Notes: generated from the sequence alone by a model not told the origin. 64,000 nucleotides of DNA from an uncultured Caulobacterales bacterium (GCA_938009235.1 CALLIK010000010.1:62001-126000); one strand, 5' to 3'; positions 27,535 through 36,558 are shown, counted from the stretch's first letter. Translations and numbers: made by a program.

Positions 27535-28530
27535 TTACAGCAAAGCTCTCGCAGCCGCACGCCCCGAGAGCCACGCGCCCTGCACGCGTCCGCCTAAACA
27601 CCAATCCCCAGCGACCATAATTTTATCGCCCCTCAAACAAGGGACATCTGGCGAAGCCTTACTGGATGAATAAAGCCAGCGATGTAGGGCAATATGCGGA
27701 GCTTGGTCTAATGGCATACCAACTAGAGCGGACGCGGATTGCAGCATTTGTCTTTGAACCCAGTCCCGATCTGCTTCTGAATGCTCGTCTGACCACTCTG
27801 GCGCGGAGTGAATCACAAGGGTTCCAACATCACGCTTCCGACCCGGTTTTGCGCTGTTCACAGCTATCCAGTTAATCGGCAGATCATTCACCCGCAACGT
27901 ATCCCAATCTGTATTCAACGGCGCAGACAACCCAACCATAAGGCAGAAACACACATGCATCTCGGCGGCCTTGACGGACGGCATCTTAGCAAAGCCTTTT
28001 GGTAAGATAAGTTCGGCCTGCGCAGGCGGTACGGTTGAAATAATTGCGTCAAATCCTGCTTCAATTGAGCCATCTTCGAACTCAAGCGTCCAACTTTCGT
28101 CTTTATTGCCCTGGCCCTTAACAACACGCTGAATACGGCGACCCAATTCGATATTTAAATCTCTCGCCCAATATTTAGGCAAGCTGTTCATACGCGGCGT
28201 GCCCACAAACCTATCGCGGCCATTATCTGCGTAAATCTCGCCCGATTTCAGATAGACCGCGCGCGCATCCCATGGAGCCACAACACCGTCTTTTACGGCT
28301 TGATCAATTTCAGCCTTAAACGCAGGGTCTTGGACAGTGAAAAATTGCGCTCCGTGGTCAAACTCCCAATGGTTTGCATCCCCATTACTGGCATAGCGCG
28401 TCGACATACGCCCCCCAACGCCTCGGGATTTATCAAATATTTTGACGTTCACATCTTTTGACCGCAGTTCACGGGCCGCTGATAAGCCAGAAATACCCGC
28501 ACCAATAATCGCTACATTCATACCGTTCAC
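27535..28530 (-). CDS. NAD(P)/FAD-dependent oxidoreductase (amine-oxidase/renalase-like)
   Basis: A 331-residue flavoprotein. The N-terminal dinucleotide fold is 'VAIIGAGISGLSAARELRSK', followed by 'KSRGVGGRMSTRYA' (the G-G-R-M motif of amine-oxidase-like proteins), and the C-terminal FAD segment is 'KIMVAGDWCLGGRVQGAWLS' ending 'GRAAARAL'. The family includes renalase-like enzymes that oxidise isomeric forms of NAD(P)H; the true substrate is unknown. It overlaps the gene upstream by four bases, making it the third gene of a coupled group with the two halves of a photolyase-like protein. Confidence 0.88.
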   Translation of the reverse strand: MNGMNVAIIGAGISGLSAARELRSKDVNVKIFDKSRGVGGRMSTRYASNGDANHWEFDHGAQFFTVQDPAFKAEIDQAVKDGVVAPWDARAVYLKSGEIYADNGRDRFVGTPRMNSLPKYWARDLNIELGRRIQRVVKGQGNKDESWTLEFEDGSIEAGFDAIISTVPPAQAELILPKGFAKMPSVKAAEMHVCFCLMVGLSAPLNTDWDTLRVNDLPINWIAVNSAKPGRKRDVGTLVIHSAPEWSDEHSEADRDWVQRQMLQSASALVGMPLDQAPHIALHRWLYSSSKASPDVPCLRGDKIMVAGDWCLGGRVQGAWLSGRAAARALL

Positions 28531-28976
28531 TTATCTTTCGATGGCGTCTTATTCGCCTGTATGTCTTCAGTCGTCATCATCGCAGAGGCCTTGGCTTGGT
28601 TCCAGAACCGAAAGAACCGCTTCGTATCTGTCCCCTCTGGAATATCTACAAAGGCAGGGGCGTCGATCACGAAAACCTCTTGTGTCTCCCTTAGGCGGCG
28701 CAGCATGTCTTGAACATAGGGATCAGGTGTGTCCGCAGCATATATTGGCTGCCCCGCAGATAACTCCATAAGGCTCGCATATGTATCGCCTGCATAGATT
28801 GGAATATCCAAATCCAACACAGATTCATAAATGAACATCCGCCGCTTTAGCGAATAACCAAGATGGTCATGACGGACCGTATCCCAAATAAAGATAGGCT
28901 TTGCTTCATCTCCTGCGGCCACGACAACAGGATGATCCAATGTCATGGCGTCTTCGTGTATCCAAATCAGCCTCAT
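28527..28976 (-). CDS. Photolyase/cryptochrome N-terminal (antenna) domain as a separate protein
   Basis: A 149-residue protein resembling only the alpha/beta Rossmann-like antenna domain of photolyases. It starts 'MRLIWIHEDAMTLDHPVVVA', matching the usual '(L/V)-x-W-F-R-x-D-L-R-x-x-D-N-P' opening in layout, then 'KPIFIWDT', a short 'YSLKRRMFIYESVLDL' helix and 'DTKRFFRFWNQAKASA' where photolyases have the start of the linker. The catalytic FAD domain is encoded by the preceding gene instead. The two genes meet at 28976 with a one-base overlap. Whether it binds a chromophore is unknown; it may form a complex with the FAD domain. Confidence 0.65.
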   Translation of the reverse strand: MRLIWIHEDAMTLDHPVVVAAGDEAKPIFIWDTVRHDHLGYSLKRRMFIYESVLDLDIPIYAGDTYASLMELSAGQPIYAADTPDPYVQDMLRRLRETQEVFVIDAPAFVDIPEGTDTKRFFRFWNQAKASAMMTTEDIQANKTPSKDK

Positions 28977-29815
28977 CAGCGCGGCTCCAAATTTGGGAAC
29001 AGCCGCGTATAAATATCATCATAGCTACCCGCGAGGGGTTTGTTACGTTTAAACGCTGTGTCGATACTCTGTCCCGAGTATTTCTCTATGTTTTCAAGAT
29101 TGAAGAAATACGGCTTGTGAGAAAACGTACTCGCCACCCATTGCCAAGATAGATTATTGGACGCGGGATCACCGTCCAATAAATGCTGCAAAAACCATCG
29201 TGCCCCAGCCTGCCATTTCACACGACGCCAATGACAGACATAAGCCGCCAAATAGAGCCGCGCATGATTGTGCAAATAACCTGTTGTCAAAAGCGTCCCA
29301 ATAAATTGATCTATGCAGGCCACGCCCGTTTCGCCCAATGCAATATCTTCGGGCAATGCGTCCGCATAATCAGCGGCTACGAAACCTGTTTTATAAGACT
29401 CAACATCATTCCAAATATCTTCGGGCGCATCACGGTAAAGCCGTTGCCAATAGTCGCGCCATGCCAATTGCTGAATAAATTTCTCGGCCCGCTGAGGGGG
29501 CGTATCGGCCAACGCCTTATCCCGAACATCCGATAGTTGAATCAACCCGTGACGAATGAAGGGCGAAAGTTGTGTCACGGCCCCGTCTAAATAATTCCGT
29601 GTCGCGCCATAGCCAGACGCATCCAAAGCCGCCAACCGCGTCCGCGCGGCGCTCATACCTCCTCTGAGTTCAGACATATTTTGATCGTGAGGATCCAGCC
29701 CAGGAGAGAGCATCCTAACTTGCTCCAGAACGGCCTTGCGATCATTGTAACGTGCCCGCATGATGAGTTTTACGGCTAAACTAGATATTATTGAGCTATC
29801 ATCCGACTGTTTCAT
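28976..29815 (-). CDS. FAD-binding domain protein of the photolyase/cryptochrome family
   Basis: A 279-residue protein equivalent to the C-terminal helical FAD domain of photolyases. Evidence: 'WRDYWQRLYRDAPEDIW', 'TTGYLHNHARLYLAAYVCHW' (the M/L-H-N-R/H-x-R motif that lines FAD), 'LLDGDPASNNLSWQWVAST' and 'HKPYFFNLENIEKYSG', the signature seen in cryptochrome-DASH and its short relatives. It lacks the N-terminal antenna domain, which is instead encoded next in the operon in reverse order. It probably repairs or senses UV damage using light. It is first of the three-gene group. Upstream 200 bases are shared with the divergent gap promoter. Confidence 0.82.
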   Translation of the reverse strand: MKQSDDSSIISSLAVKLIMRARYNDRKAVLEQVRMLSPGLDPHDQNMSELRGGMSAARTRLAALDASGYGATRNYLDGAVTQLSPFIRHGLIQLSDVRDKALADTPPQRAEKFIQQLAWRDYWQRLYRDAPEDIWNDVESYKTGFVAADYADALPEDIALGETGVACIDQFIGTLLTTGYLHNHARLYLAAYVCHWRRVKWQAGARWFLQHLLDGDPASNNLSWQWVASTFSHKPYFFNLENIEKYSGQSIDTAFKRNKPLAGSYDDIYTRLFPNLEPR

Positions 29816-30017
29816 GTCCTGTTTACGCAGCAGGTGACTTTAAGTGCGAAAATATTCGTTTTCGAAAGAAAGTTATACAAATTGTTCGTTTTCATACCTT
29901 TTTCTCTGGAAAATTAAACGTCAGCCGCCTATTGCAGCCACAACACAACAGCGGCATCCTCGCAGTCATAGCCGCAATTCATCCCTCTGACTCGATTGAA
30001 AAATAGGACTACACGCC

Positions 30018-31028
30018 ATGACAACACGACTTGCTATCAATGGATTTGGCCGCATCGGTCGTAATGTCTTGCGTGCCCTTCTCGAACAAAACCGCACAGA
30101 CCTAGAAGTCGTGGCGATCAACGACCTATCATCGACTGAAAACCTTGCGCATCTCCTCAAGTATGATTCTGTTCATGGTCGCTTCCCCGGCAAAATCAGC
30201 TTTACCGAGAACAGCCTAAACTTGGGCGGCAACGACATCGAAGTCACAGCCATCCGTAATTTGGAAGATCAGAACTGGGCTGACAATAAAGTCGATATCG
30301 TCCTCGAATGTACGGGTATCTTCACATCTCGCGACGCCGCCGCAAAACATATCGCAGCAGGCGCAAAACGTGTCTTAATTTCTGCCCCCGGCGCTAATGC
30401 AGACAAAACGATTGTTTACGGCGTGAATGATGGCACATTAACGGCAGAAGACGTGATCGTCTCAAATGCGTCTTGCACAACGAATGCCCTCGCGCCTCTC
30501 GCAAAAGTTCTGCACGATGTTGTCGGCATTGAAAAAGGCTTCATGACAACCATTCATGCCTATACAGGTGATCAGCCAACTTTGGACGCCGTTCACCGTA
30601 AAGACTTCAACCGCGGGCGCGCCGCCGCTTTGTCGATGATCCCAACGTCAACAGGCGCAGCCAGAGCCATTGCACATGTGATGCCTGAACTTGCTGGCAA
30701 GTTAGACGGTAAAGCCATCCGCGTGCCAACGCCGAATGTGTCCGTTGTCGACTTGGTTATCAATTCCACCAAAACCGCAAATGCTGACACAATCAACGCT
30801 GCATTCAAAGCCGCAGCAGAAGGCCCGCTAAAAGGCGTCTTACAAATCGTCACAGACAAGACTGTTTCGATCGACTTCAACCATGACCCACACTCCTCTT
30901 CAGTTGTCCTAGAAGAAACTGTTGTCATGGGTGAAAACATGGTGCGCGTGCTGTCTTGGTATGATAACGAATGGGGCTTCTCCAACCGTATGCTTGATAC
31001 AGCCGCGGCTATGGCGAAATTTCTTTAA
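30018..31028 (+). CDS. gap: Glyceraldehyde-3-phosphate dehydrogenase, type I
   Basis: Catalyses the NAD-dependent oxidation and phosphorylation of glyceraldehyde 3-phosphate in glycolysis/gluconeogenesis. The 336-residue length is standard. The nucleotide fold is 'LAINGFGRIGRNVLRALLEQ', the catalytic motif is 'SNASCTTNALAPLAKVLHD' with Cys153, and 'WYDNEWGFSNRML' is the C-terminal signature. The presence of 'AINDLSSTEN' after the first strand, with an acidic 'D' close to the ribose, agrees with NAD use. A PEPC-family gene begins 37 bases downstream on the same strand, so they may be cotranscribed. Confidence 0.97.
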   Translation: MTTRLAINGFGRIGRNVLRALLEQNRTDLEVVAINDLSSTENLAHLLKYDSVHGRFPGKISFTENSLNLGGNDIEVTAIRNLEDQNWADNKVDIVLECTGIFTSRDAAAKHIAAGAKRVLISAPGANADKTIVYGVNDGTLTAEDVIVSNASCTTNALAPLAKVLHDVVGIEKGFMTTIHAYTGDQPTLDAVHRKDFNRGRAAALSMIPTSTGAARAIAHVMPELAGKLDGKAIRVPTPNVSVVDLVINSTKTANADTINAAFKAAAEGPLKGVLQIVTDKTVSIDFNHDPHSSSVVLEETVVMGENMVRVLSWYDNEWGFSNRMLDTAAAMAKFL

Positions 31029-31065
31029 AGCTAATTTTTAACTGGAGGCCGGTCCCATCAAACGG

Positions 31066-33891
31066 ATGACAACGCAAGAGCTGCACGACAAACTCAACAC
31101 TTTGCTAGAGGGCCACAAAAAGGCCGTCGCATCTGACCCGCAAGCGAATCCGGTCAAACTGCTCGCTTACGACATATCTAAAGCTGTCGAGGAACGTGAA
31201 ATTGCGTTCCGCGACATCGAAGCCCTTGTTAAAACCTTGTCAGATCAAGGCGCAGTTGAACGCGCACAACGCCTACGCAAACGCTCTGGCGCAGACAAAT
31301 TTACGTCCCTGAGAAACCGCATCAAGGCCGTCGCCGAAGAGCGCGCATCGGCAGGTTTTGACGCGTTCAAAACTTGGGCCGAAACACCGGGTCAAGGCAT
31401 TGTCCTAACGGCGCATCCAACATTCTCTCTATCTCGCGACATTAGAGACACGCTTGGAAAAATTGCATCAACCAAACCAGACGCCATCGACGGACTAGTC
31501 GACACGTTGAAAACACATCCTTACTTGCCGAAACGTGCTCCAACTTTGATCGAAGAGCATGAGGACACGCAAGATACATTGGCTCGCATCCAAGGGGCTA
31601 TGGATAAGCTCAACGCTGTCGTTTTGGACGTTGCAGCCAAACATTTCCCTGATCAATGGATGAGCCTCACACCACATCTCGTAGATGCCTATAGCTGGGT
31701 CGGCTACGACATTGATGGACGGACAGATATTTCATGGGGCGATGCCTTACGTTTGCGCCTCACAGAGAAACGCGACCAACTTGCGCGCTACGCCAAGGAA
31801 GCGGCCCGGATCGCCAGCAAAGGCGGTTTCGACTCTAAATCTGAAGACGCTATCGACGCTCTGTCAGACCGCATCAAAGACGGCCTTGCCTCTGCTGAAC
31901 GCGACCTTGAGCTTTTCGAAACAGACCTCGATGATCATGACAATTTAGTGGCTGCAGCAAACAATCTGACGCGCCAGTCCCCGCGCCGCTTTACAGATTT
32001 GGTCGTTCTAAAACCTGAACTTGACGCGGCCATTTCTGGTGCATCAGATGCCAAGACACAACGTGAGCTCATCTGCCTCCGCGCTAAGATGAAAGCGTTT
32101 GGCCTTGGAACCGCTCGTATTCATTTCCGTCTTAATGCACGTCACGTCATGGCTGGCGTCAAAGGTATTTTCGGGCTCTCCGACAATGGATCGGACACAC
32201 GTACAGTTCTGAAACGTGCGACAAAGCTGACTAAATCAGTCAAAGCACAGCCCGTCAATTTCGCCTCCCTCGCGCTAGAGAAATCCACCGCGCATGAGAA
32301 GATGATCTTGATCGCGCAAATTCAAAAATACATCGACGCCTCTGTGCCGATCCGCCTCTTGATTGCCGAAACAGAAGACGCGCTTGTGCCACTCTCCGTT
32401 CTCTATCTCGCCCGCCGTTACGGCGTTGCAGATATGCTCGACATTTCTCCATTATTTGAAACGGCTGACGCACTGAACAATGGCGGCCGCATTATTTCTA
32501 AAATGTTGGAAAACCCTGTTTACCGCGAGTACATCCAATCGCGCGGCGTCTTCGCAATTCAAACTGGATTTTCCGATGCAGGTCGTTTCATGGGGCAAAT
32601 TCCAGCGACCCTAGCCATTGAACGCCTACAGTCTCACTTCGCACGCGAAATGGAACACCATGATGTCAAGGACGTAACAGCCCTCGTCTTTAATACGCAC
32701 GGCGAAGGTCTAGGTCGTGGCGGACATCCTGGGTCACTCTCAGAACGTCTTGATTACGCCATGAGCCCTTGGGCCATTTTACAGTTCGAACGCCGTGGCA
32801 TTCACCTCTGTCATGAAACCAGCTTTCAAGGCGGTGACGGCTATCTTTGGTTCCAAACGCCAGAGCTCGCCGATGCAACTGTCTTTTCACTTATCGGCGG
32901 ACGTCATGACGAACGCTCCAAAGCAGGCGACGACCCTTTCTATACGGAAAAAGACTTCTCTTGGGACGTTTACCGCACGATTGGGTCCGAACAAGACGCG
33001 CTATATTCAGACCCAAATTACGTCGGACTTCTGGGTGGCCTAGGCCAGAATATGTTGATCCCAACAGGCAGCCGCGCAGCTAAACGTGCCAAGCCAGGGT
33101 CGGGTGCAGACATGTTCGACCCCCGCCTGCTGCGGGCTATCCCGCATAATGCGATCCTTCAGCAATTCGGCGTCCCTGCGAATATCTTTTACGGTGTTGG
33201 CCGCGCAGCTGGCATTGACCCGGAAAAGTTCGAAGCGTTGTACAACACGTCGGCGCGCGCAAAATCTATCTTTGATCTTGTTATCACGACAATGGGTCGA
33301 ACGAATCTCTCTATCCTGACGGGTTATGGCCGTTTGTTTGATCCAGGATTCTGGATCAGCCGTGCTTTGTCAGGTGCAGAGCCTTTGCTTGCCAATCGCT
33401 CACTCATAGTGGCCGAGACGCTCGAAAAATCATCCTGGCGCTCGCAAATCATGGACTTAGCCAATCGTCTACGTCTTGATCAATATGACAGCCTACGACA
33501 TCTCGCGCGCTGTGATACCGACGCTGATTTCACGCCGAATGACACTTTGATGATCCTGCATTCACTTCGGCTCGCGATGATCATGAAGATGATGATCACG
33601 ATGACAGAACTACCTGTGATTTCAGATGAGTCGACGTCGCGTCTCTCTGCATTGCAACGCATGCAGACCTTCCAGATCAACGACATCATTACGGACCTCG
33701 AAGAGCGCTATCCCGCCAAGACAGCACCTATGGAATGGACTAAAAACCTGTCTGAGAAAACGGGAGAACCTATTGCTTCTGGCGGATTTGCGCATATCGC
33801 AGATCATGTGATCAAACCTTTGGATCGCGCCAAAGACATCACACGCCAAATCACAATCGCCGTGACACATCATTACGACGCATTTGGCTAG
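31066..33891 (+). CDS. ppc: Phosphoenolpyruvate carboxylase family protein, divergent active site
   Basis: A 941-residue PEPC-family protein, which would carboxylate phosphoenolpyruvate to oxaloacetate. Shared landmarks are 'VLTAHPT' (His117), 'GLGTARIHFRLNARHV', 'HGEGLGRGGHPGSLSE' and 'GSRAAKR' with 'LLRAIPHNAILQQFG'. Two catalytic regions differ from the usual enzyme: the first motif reads TAHPTF instead of TAHPTE (Phe120), and the H-G-R-G-G-x-x-G-R-G-G loop is shortened and reads H545-G-E-G-L-G-R551-G-G, replacing one catalytic Arg with Glu547. The enzyme may therefore be a divergent PEPC clade with altered kinetics. Length and fold suggest a whole protein, not a decayed one. Terminator follows. 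Confidence 0.78.
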   Translation: MTTQELHDKLNTLLEGHKKAVASDPQANPVKLLAYDISKAVEEREIAFRDIEALVKTLSDQGAVERAQRLRKRSGADKFTSLRNRIKAVAEERASAGFDAFKTWAETPGQGIVLTAHPTFSLSRDIRDTLGKIASTKPDAIDGLVDTLKTHPYLPKRAPTLIEEHEDTQDTLARIQGAMDKLNAVVLDVAAKHFPDQWMSLTPHLVDAYSWVGYDIDGRTDISWGDALRLRLTEKRDQLARYAKEAARIASKGGFDSKSEDAIDALSDRIKDGLASAERDLELFETDLDDHDNLVAAANNLTRQSPRRFTDLVVLKPELDAAISGASDAKTQRELICLRAKMKAFGLGTARIHFRLNARHVMAGVKGIFGLSDNGSDTRTVLKRATKLTKSVKAQPVNFASLALEKSTAHEKMILIAQIQKYIDASVPIRLLIAETEDALVPLSVLYLARRYGVADMLDISPLFETADALNNGGRIISKMLENPVYREYIQSRGVFAIQTGFSDAGRFMGQIPATLAIERLQSHFAREMEHHDVKDVTALVFNTHGEGLGRGGHPGSLSERLDYAMSPWAILQFERRGIHLCHETSFQGGDGYLWFQTPELADATVFSLIGGRHDERSKAGDDPFYTEKDFSWDVYRTIGSEQDALYSDPNYVGLLGGLGQNMLIPTGSRAAKRAKPGSGADMFDPRLLRAIPHNAILQQFGVPANIFYGVGRAAGIDPEKFEALYNTSARAKSIFDLVITTMGRTNLSILTGYGRLFDPGFWISRALSGAEPLLANRSLIVAETLEKSSWRSQIMDLANRLRLDQYDSLRHLARCDTDADFTPNDTLMILHSLRLAMIMKMMITMTELPVISDESTSRLSALQRMQTFQINDIITDLEERYPAKTAPMEWTKNLSEKTGEPIASGGFAHIADHVIKPLDRAKDITRQITIAVTHHYDAFG

Positions 33892-33905
33892 ATAAAGAGC
33901 TATTT

Positions 33906-33932
33906 GAGCCGTGTAAGCACGGCTCACTTTTG
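33906..33932 (+). terminator. Rho-independent terminator after ppc
   Basis: A perfect 8-base stem (GAGCCGTG/CACGGCTC) with a TAAG loop, followed by ACTTTTG, begins 14 bases after the ppc stop. Confidence 0.75.
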
Positions 33933-34096
33933 ACCTGCTGGCTTTATTGCTGAGAGAACAAGGCTTAAAGGCAAAAGGTACATCGTTCTGTGTAGAGAAG
34001 TTCATTTGAAACGAGTTATTTCACGTCTATTCATGTCTCTTTAATCCAAATCACCACAAGTTTCAGATATATGATTAATACTGTCTCAGGATTCAC

Positions 34097-35098
34097 ATGA
34101 CGTCTAATGCTAGAACTTGGTTCCAACGCCTTGCACCCTACCGAACGGCCGAAGATGGCCGAGCGGTTTTTGAACTTCTCATAACACTCGTTCCATTTTT
34201 TGCACTCTGGGCTGGAATTTGGGGCCTTGTTCAAGCGGGGCATTATTGGGCTGTCGTTGGCTTTATCCCTGCAGGTGGCCTGCTCGTACGCCTCTTCATT
34301 ATCCAGCATGATTGCGGACATCAATCGATGTTCAGCCGCCGTAAGGTGAATGACTGGGTTGGCCGTTTCATCAGTATTCTTACCCTCACGCCATATGACC
34401 ACTGGAAACGTGGCCATGCGCTTCATCATGCGGGCTCTGGAAATTTGGACCGTCGCGGTATTGGTGATGATATCATAACTATGACTGTTGAAGAATATAA
34501 AGCCGCCTCCAAGTGGGAGCGCCTTAAATATCGCATGTACCGTCATCCCGTCGTCATGTTTGGTGTGGGCCCCGCCTATGTCTTCTTCATTGCCAATCGC
34601 GTACCGCTTGGTGCAATGAAGAATGGTGTGAAACCTTGGGCTAGCGCGTTGCTCACCAATCTTGCTGTGGCTGTTGTATATTGCCTCATGATTTGGGCTG
34701 TGGGTTGGAAAGTCTTCATCCTGATCCAAATACCAACCGTCTTGGTTGCGTCTTCAATCGGCGTTTGGATGTTTTATGTTCAACATCAATTCGATGAAAC
34801 ACATTGGTCAAGAACAGGCGAATGGAATCGTGAAAACGCGGCTTTAGCTGGAAGCTCATATTATGATCTTCCAAAATGGCTTATGTGGGTCACGGGCAAC
34901 ATCGGTGTACACCATGTTCATCACCTCTCAGCGCGCATCCCATTTTATCAACTGCCTCGTATTTTGAAAGCGCATCCAGAGCTAAAATCGGTAGGTCGCC
35001 TCACATTTATACAAAGCCTCAAATGCGTTAAACTCGCACTTTGGAATGAAAGTGAAAAACGTATGGTCAGCTTTCGTACTGTAAAGTCAGCCCTCTAA
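34097..35098 (+). CDS. Fatty acid desaturase (integral membrane di-iron)
   Basis: A 333-residue membrane desaturase. It has the three histidine boxes that bind the di-iron centre: 'HDCGHQ' (H-x-x-x-H), 'HALHH' (H-x-x-H-H) and 'HHVHH' (H-x-x-H-H). Several hydrophobic segments (for example 'LLITLVPFFALWAGIWGLV' and 'LTNLAVAVVYCLMIWAVGW') fit four membrane crossings. The third box and 'HLSARIPFYQLPRIL' after it match acyl-lipid omega/delta-12-type desaturases, so it likely adds a double bond to membrane acyl chains. It is monocistronic, with a strong bidirectional terminator after it, convergent with the ECF sigma/ChrR pair. Confidence 0.9.
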   Translation: MTSNARTWFQRLAPYRTAEDGRAVFELLITLVPFFALWAGIWGLVQAGHYWAVVGFIPAGGLLVRLFIIQHDCGHQSMFSRRKVNDWVGRFISILTLTPYDHWKRGHALHHAGSGNLDRRGIGDDIITMTVEEYKAASKWERLKYRMYRHPVVMFGVGPAYVFFIANRVPLGAMKNGVKPWASALLTNLAVAVVYCLMIWAVGWKVFILIQIPTVLVASSIGVWMFYVQHQFDETHWSRTGEWNRENAALAGSSYYDLPKWLMWVTGNIGVHHVHHLSARIPFYQLPRILKAHPELKSVGRLTFIQSLKCVKLALWNESEKRMVSFRTVKSAL

Positions 35099-35125
35099 AA
35101 CCTTTTAGACCTGCACCTGAATACT

Positions 35126-35157
35126 AAAAAACCGTCGTCCCAAGGGCGGCGGTTTTT
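35126..35157. terminator. Bidirectional terminator between desaturase and chrR-like gene
   Basis: AAAAACCG... pairs with ...CGGTTTTT through a 10-base G+C-rich stem (two G-U pairs) and five A-U pairs around a CAA loop. T-runs occur on both strands, so it can end transcription from both convergent genes. Confidence 0.85.
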
Positions 35158-35190
35158 ATTTGAGCTTTGATCAAGACAGTTTTTAAGGCT

Positions 35191-35886
35191 CTAAATTCCA
35201 ACTAGCTTTTGAATAATTTTGGTCAGCCAGTTTTTCATTTTTAGCGGGCCTTCTGTCATCACAAGACAAATACAGTCTTCTCCTATATCGATCTTCGGAG
35301 AATGAACCATGGTAGCATCTGCAAAATGAAGGTCACCTCGAGCATAATGCTGCCCTTCAGACATATACCCGCCCTTTAATATTAGGGCCCACTCTTCCCC
35401 GATGTGGGAATGCTCAGGCATTGGCATACCCCCTTTGATCCGGAGTAAATATAAACGCTCTCCAAACCGTGTTCGGCGATCCCCGAGCACATTATGGATT
35501 GCTACACCTGGAATAAAAGATTTCCAAACAATATCTCGTAAACCCTGCCCATCCATCAAATCCCGTAAAGGTTTGGGTGTAGGCCCAGGCTTCGAACAAT
35601 CGTTGGCCGCCTTCAATATAGAAGCGCAATAAGGCAATTTAGCTAGTGTTTCTTCAATGAAGAACAAAGACAGAGGAACCTCTTGAGTCGCCGCCATCAG
35701 AGTCGCCGCTACATCTGTTTCAAACGCCGATTTTTTGGCCGCTTTGGGATTCAATTCAACCAAACAAGCTATGATGGCATGTTTAGCCGGTGACAGATTA
35801 CCCGCAGCGTAATCTGTGATGGCCTCATCCCAATCGGGTAAAACCAAAGACTCATATGGTTCAACTGTATGGAATTGCGCGTTCAC
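35191..35886 (-). CDS. ChrR-like cupin anti-sigma factor (zinc site of the sigma-binding domain altered)
   Basis: A 231-residue protein with the two-domain ChrR layout. The short N-terminal anti-sigma region ('YAAGNLSPAKHAIIACLVEL') aligns with the ChrR 'AAGTLPxxxxLLVATHLxLCPEC' segment, but the zinc ligands His-x3-Cys-x2-Cys are not preserved; the equivalent positions read Cys, Leu and Lys. The C-terminal cupin keeps its metal ligands, 'MPEHSHIGEEWALILKGGY' and a later His in 'TMVHSPKIDIGED'. It overlaps the sigma gene by four bases, the typical sigma-antisigma pairing. In relatives, singlet oxygen or organic peroxides release the sigma factor. Anti-sigma action here is inferred. Confidence 0.8.
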   Translation of the reverse strand: MNAQFHTVEPYESLVLPDWDEAITDYAAGNLSPAKHAIIACLVELNPKAAKKSAFETDVAATLMAATQEVPLSLFFIEETLAKLPYCASILKAANDCSKPGPTPKPLRDLMDGQGLRDIVWKSFIPGVAIHNVLGDRRTRFGERLYLLRIKGGMPMPEHSHIGEEWALILKGGYMSEGQHYARGDLHFADATMVHSPKIDIGEDCICLVMTEGPLKMKNWLTKIIQKLVGI

Positions 35887-36506
35887 AGTAAACGTTCCTG
35901 CTGGCGCGCCATATTTGATTTCAACGCATTAATAGCTGACCGAATACGCGTCTTAACCGTTCCAAGCGGTAAACCCGTTTCTGCACTTATTTCTTTATGA
36001 GTTTTAAATTCAAGGAACGCCATTCGGATCGCCATTTGTTGCGCCTCCGTCAGCTTTGCAATTTCGTCACGAAGAATATCTGCGCTCTGTTGCGACATGA
36101 AGTTTTCTTCTGCAGACGGCACTTCATCATCCGCAATAATTTTCATCAACTCAGGATCACGGACATCCATACGGCCATGTTTTCGCTGATGATCAATCCA
36201 TTTATTGCGCGTCATGCGGTAAACCCATGTCGCAAAACTCGCCTTCGCGGGATCAAACATATGGGCCCCCGTCCAGACTTTAATCATCACATCTTGAACA
36301 AGGTCTTCAGCGGTCCCATTGCCCACACCTCGGGCCATCAACCAGCCTTTTAGCTTGGGCCCATATATTTCAAAAAGGTCGGATAGAGCCTGCTCATCGC
36401 GATGTGATGCAATATCACTTAACCAAACCGCATCGCGTTTGGCAGCGCTTACAGACGTCTTGGACGGTGTGAACCCTCCGGCACGAGGCGTACGTTTGGT
36501 CGTCAT
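35883..36506 (-). CDS. ECF sigma factor (RpoE/ECF11-like), partner of ChrR-like protein
   Basis: An extracytoplasmic-function sigma factor of about 207 residues. Region 2 includes 'IYGPKLKGWLMARG', 'AEDLVQDVMIKVWTGA' and 'SFATWVYRMTRNKWIDHQRK'; region 4 is 'LTEAQQMAIRMAFLEFKTHK' followed by 'EISAETGLPLGTVKTRIRSA', the DNA-binding helix-turn-helix. The ECF11 group is typically encoded with ChrR as here. I choose the ATG at 36506, eight bases after AAGAG; the frame also has ATG at 36512 and GTG at 36515. In Rhodobacter and Caulobacter this group answers singlet oxygen and includes photolyase genes in its regulon, which fits the split photolyase 6 kb away. Confidence 0.88.
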   Translation of the reverse strand: MTTKRTPRAGGFTPSKTSVSAAKRDAVWLSDIASHRDEQALSDLFEIYGPKLKGWLMARGVGNGTAEDLVQDVMIKVWTGAHMFDPAKASFATWVYRMTRNKWIDHQRKHGRMDVRDPELMKIIADDEVPSAEENFMSQQSADILRDEIAKLTEAQQMAIRMAFLEFKTHKEISAETGLPLGTVKTRIRSAINALKSNMARQQERLL

Positions 36507-36558
36507 AGCCATCACTCTTATCTTACGATTTACACCTCTTATATAGGTAGCCTAAGGC

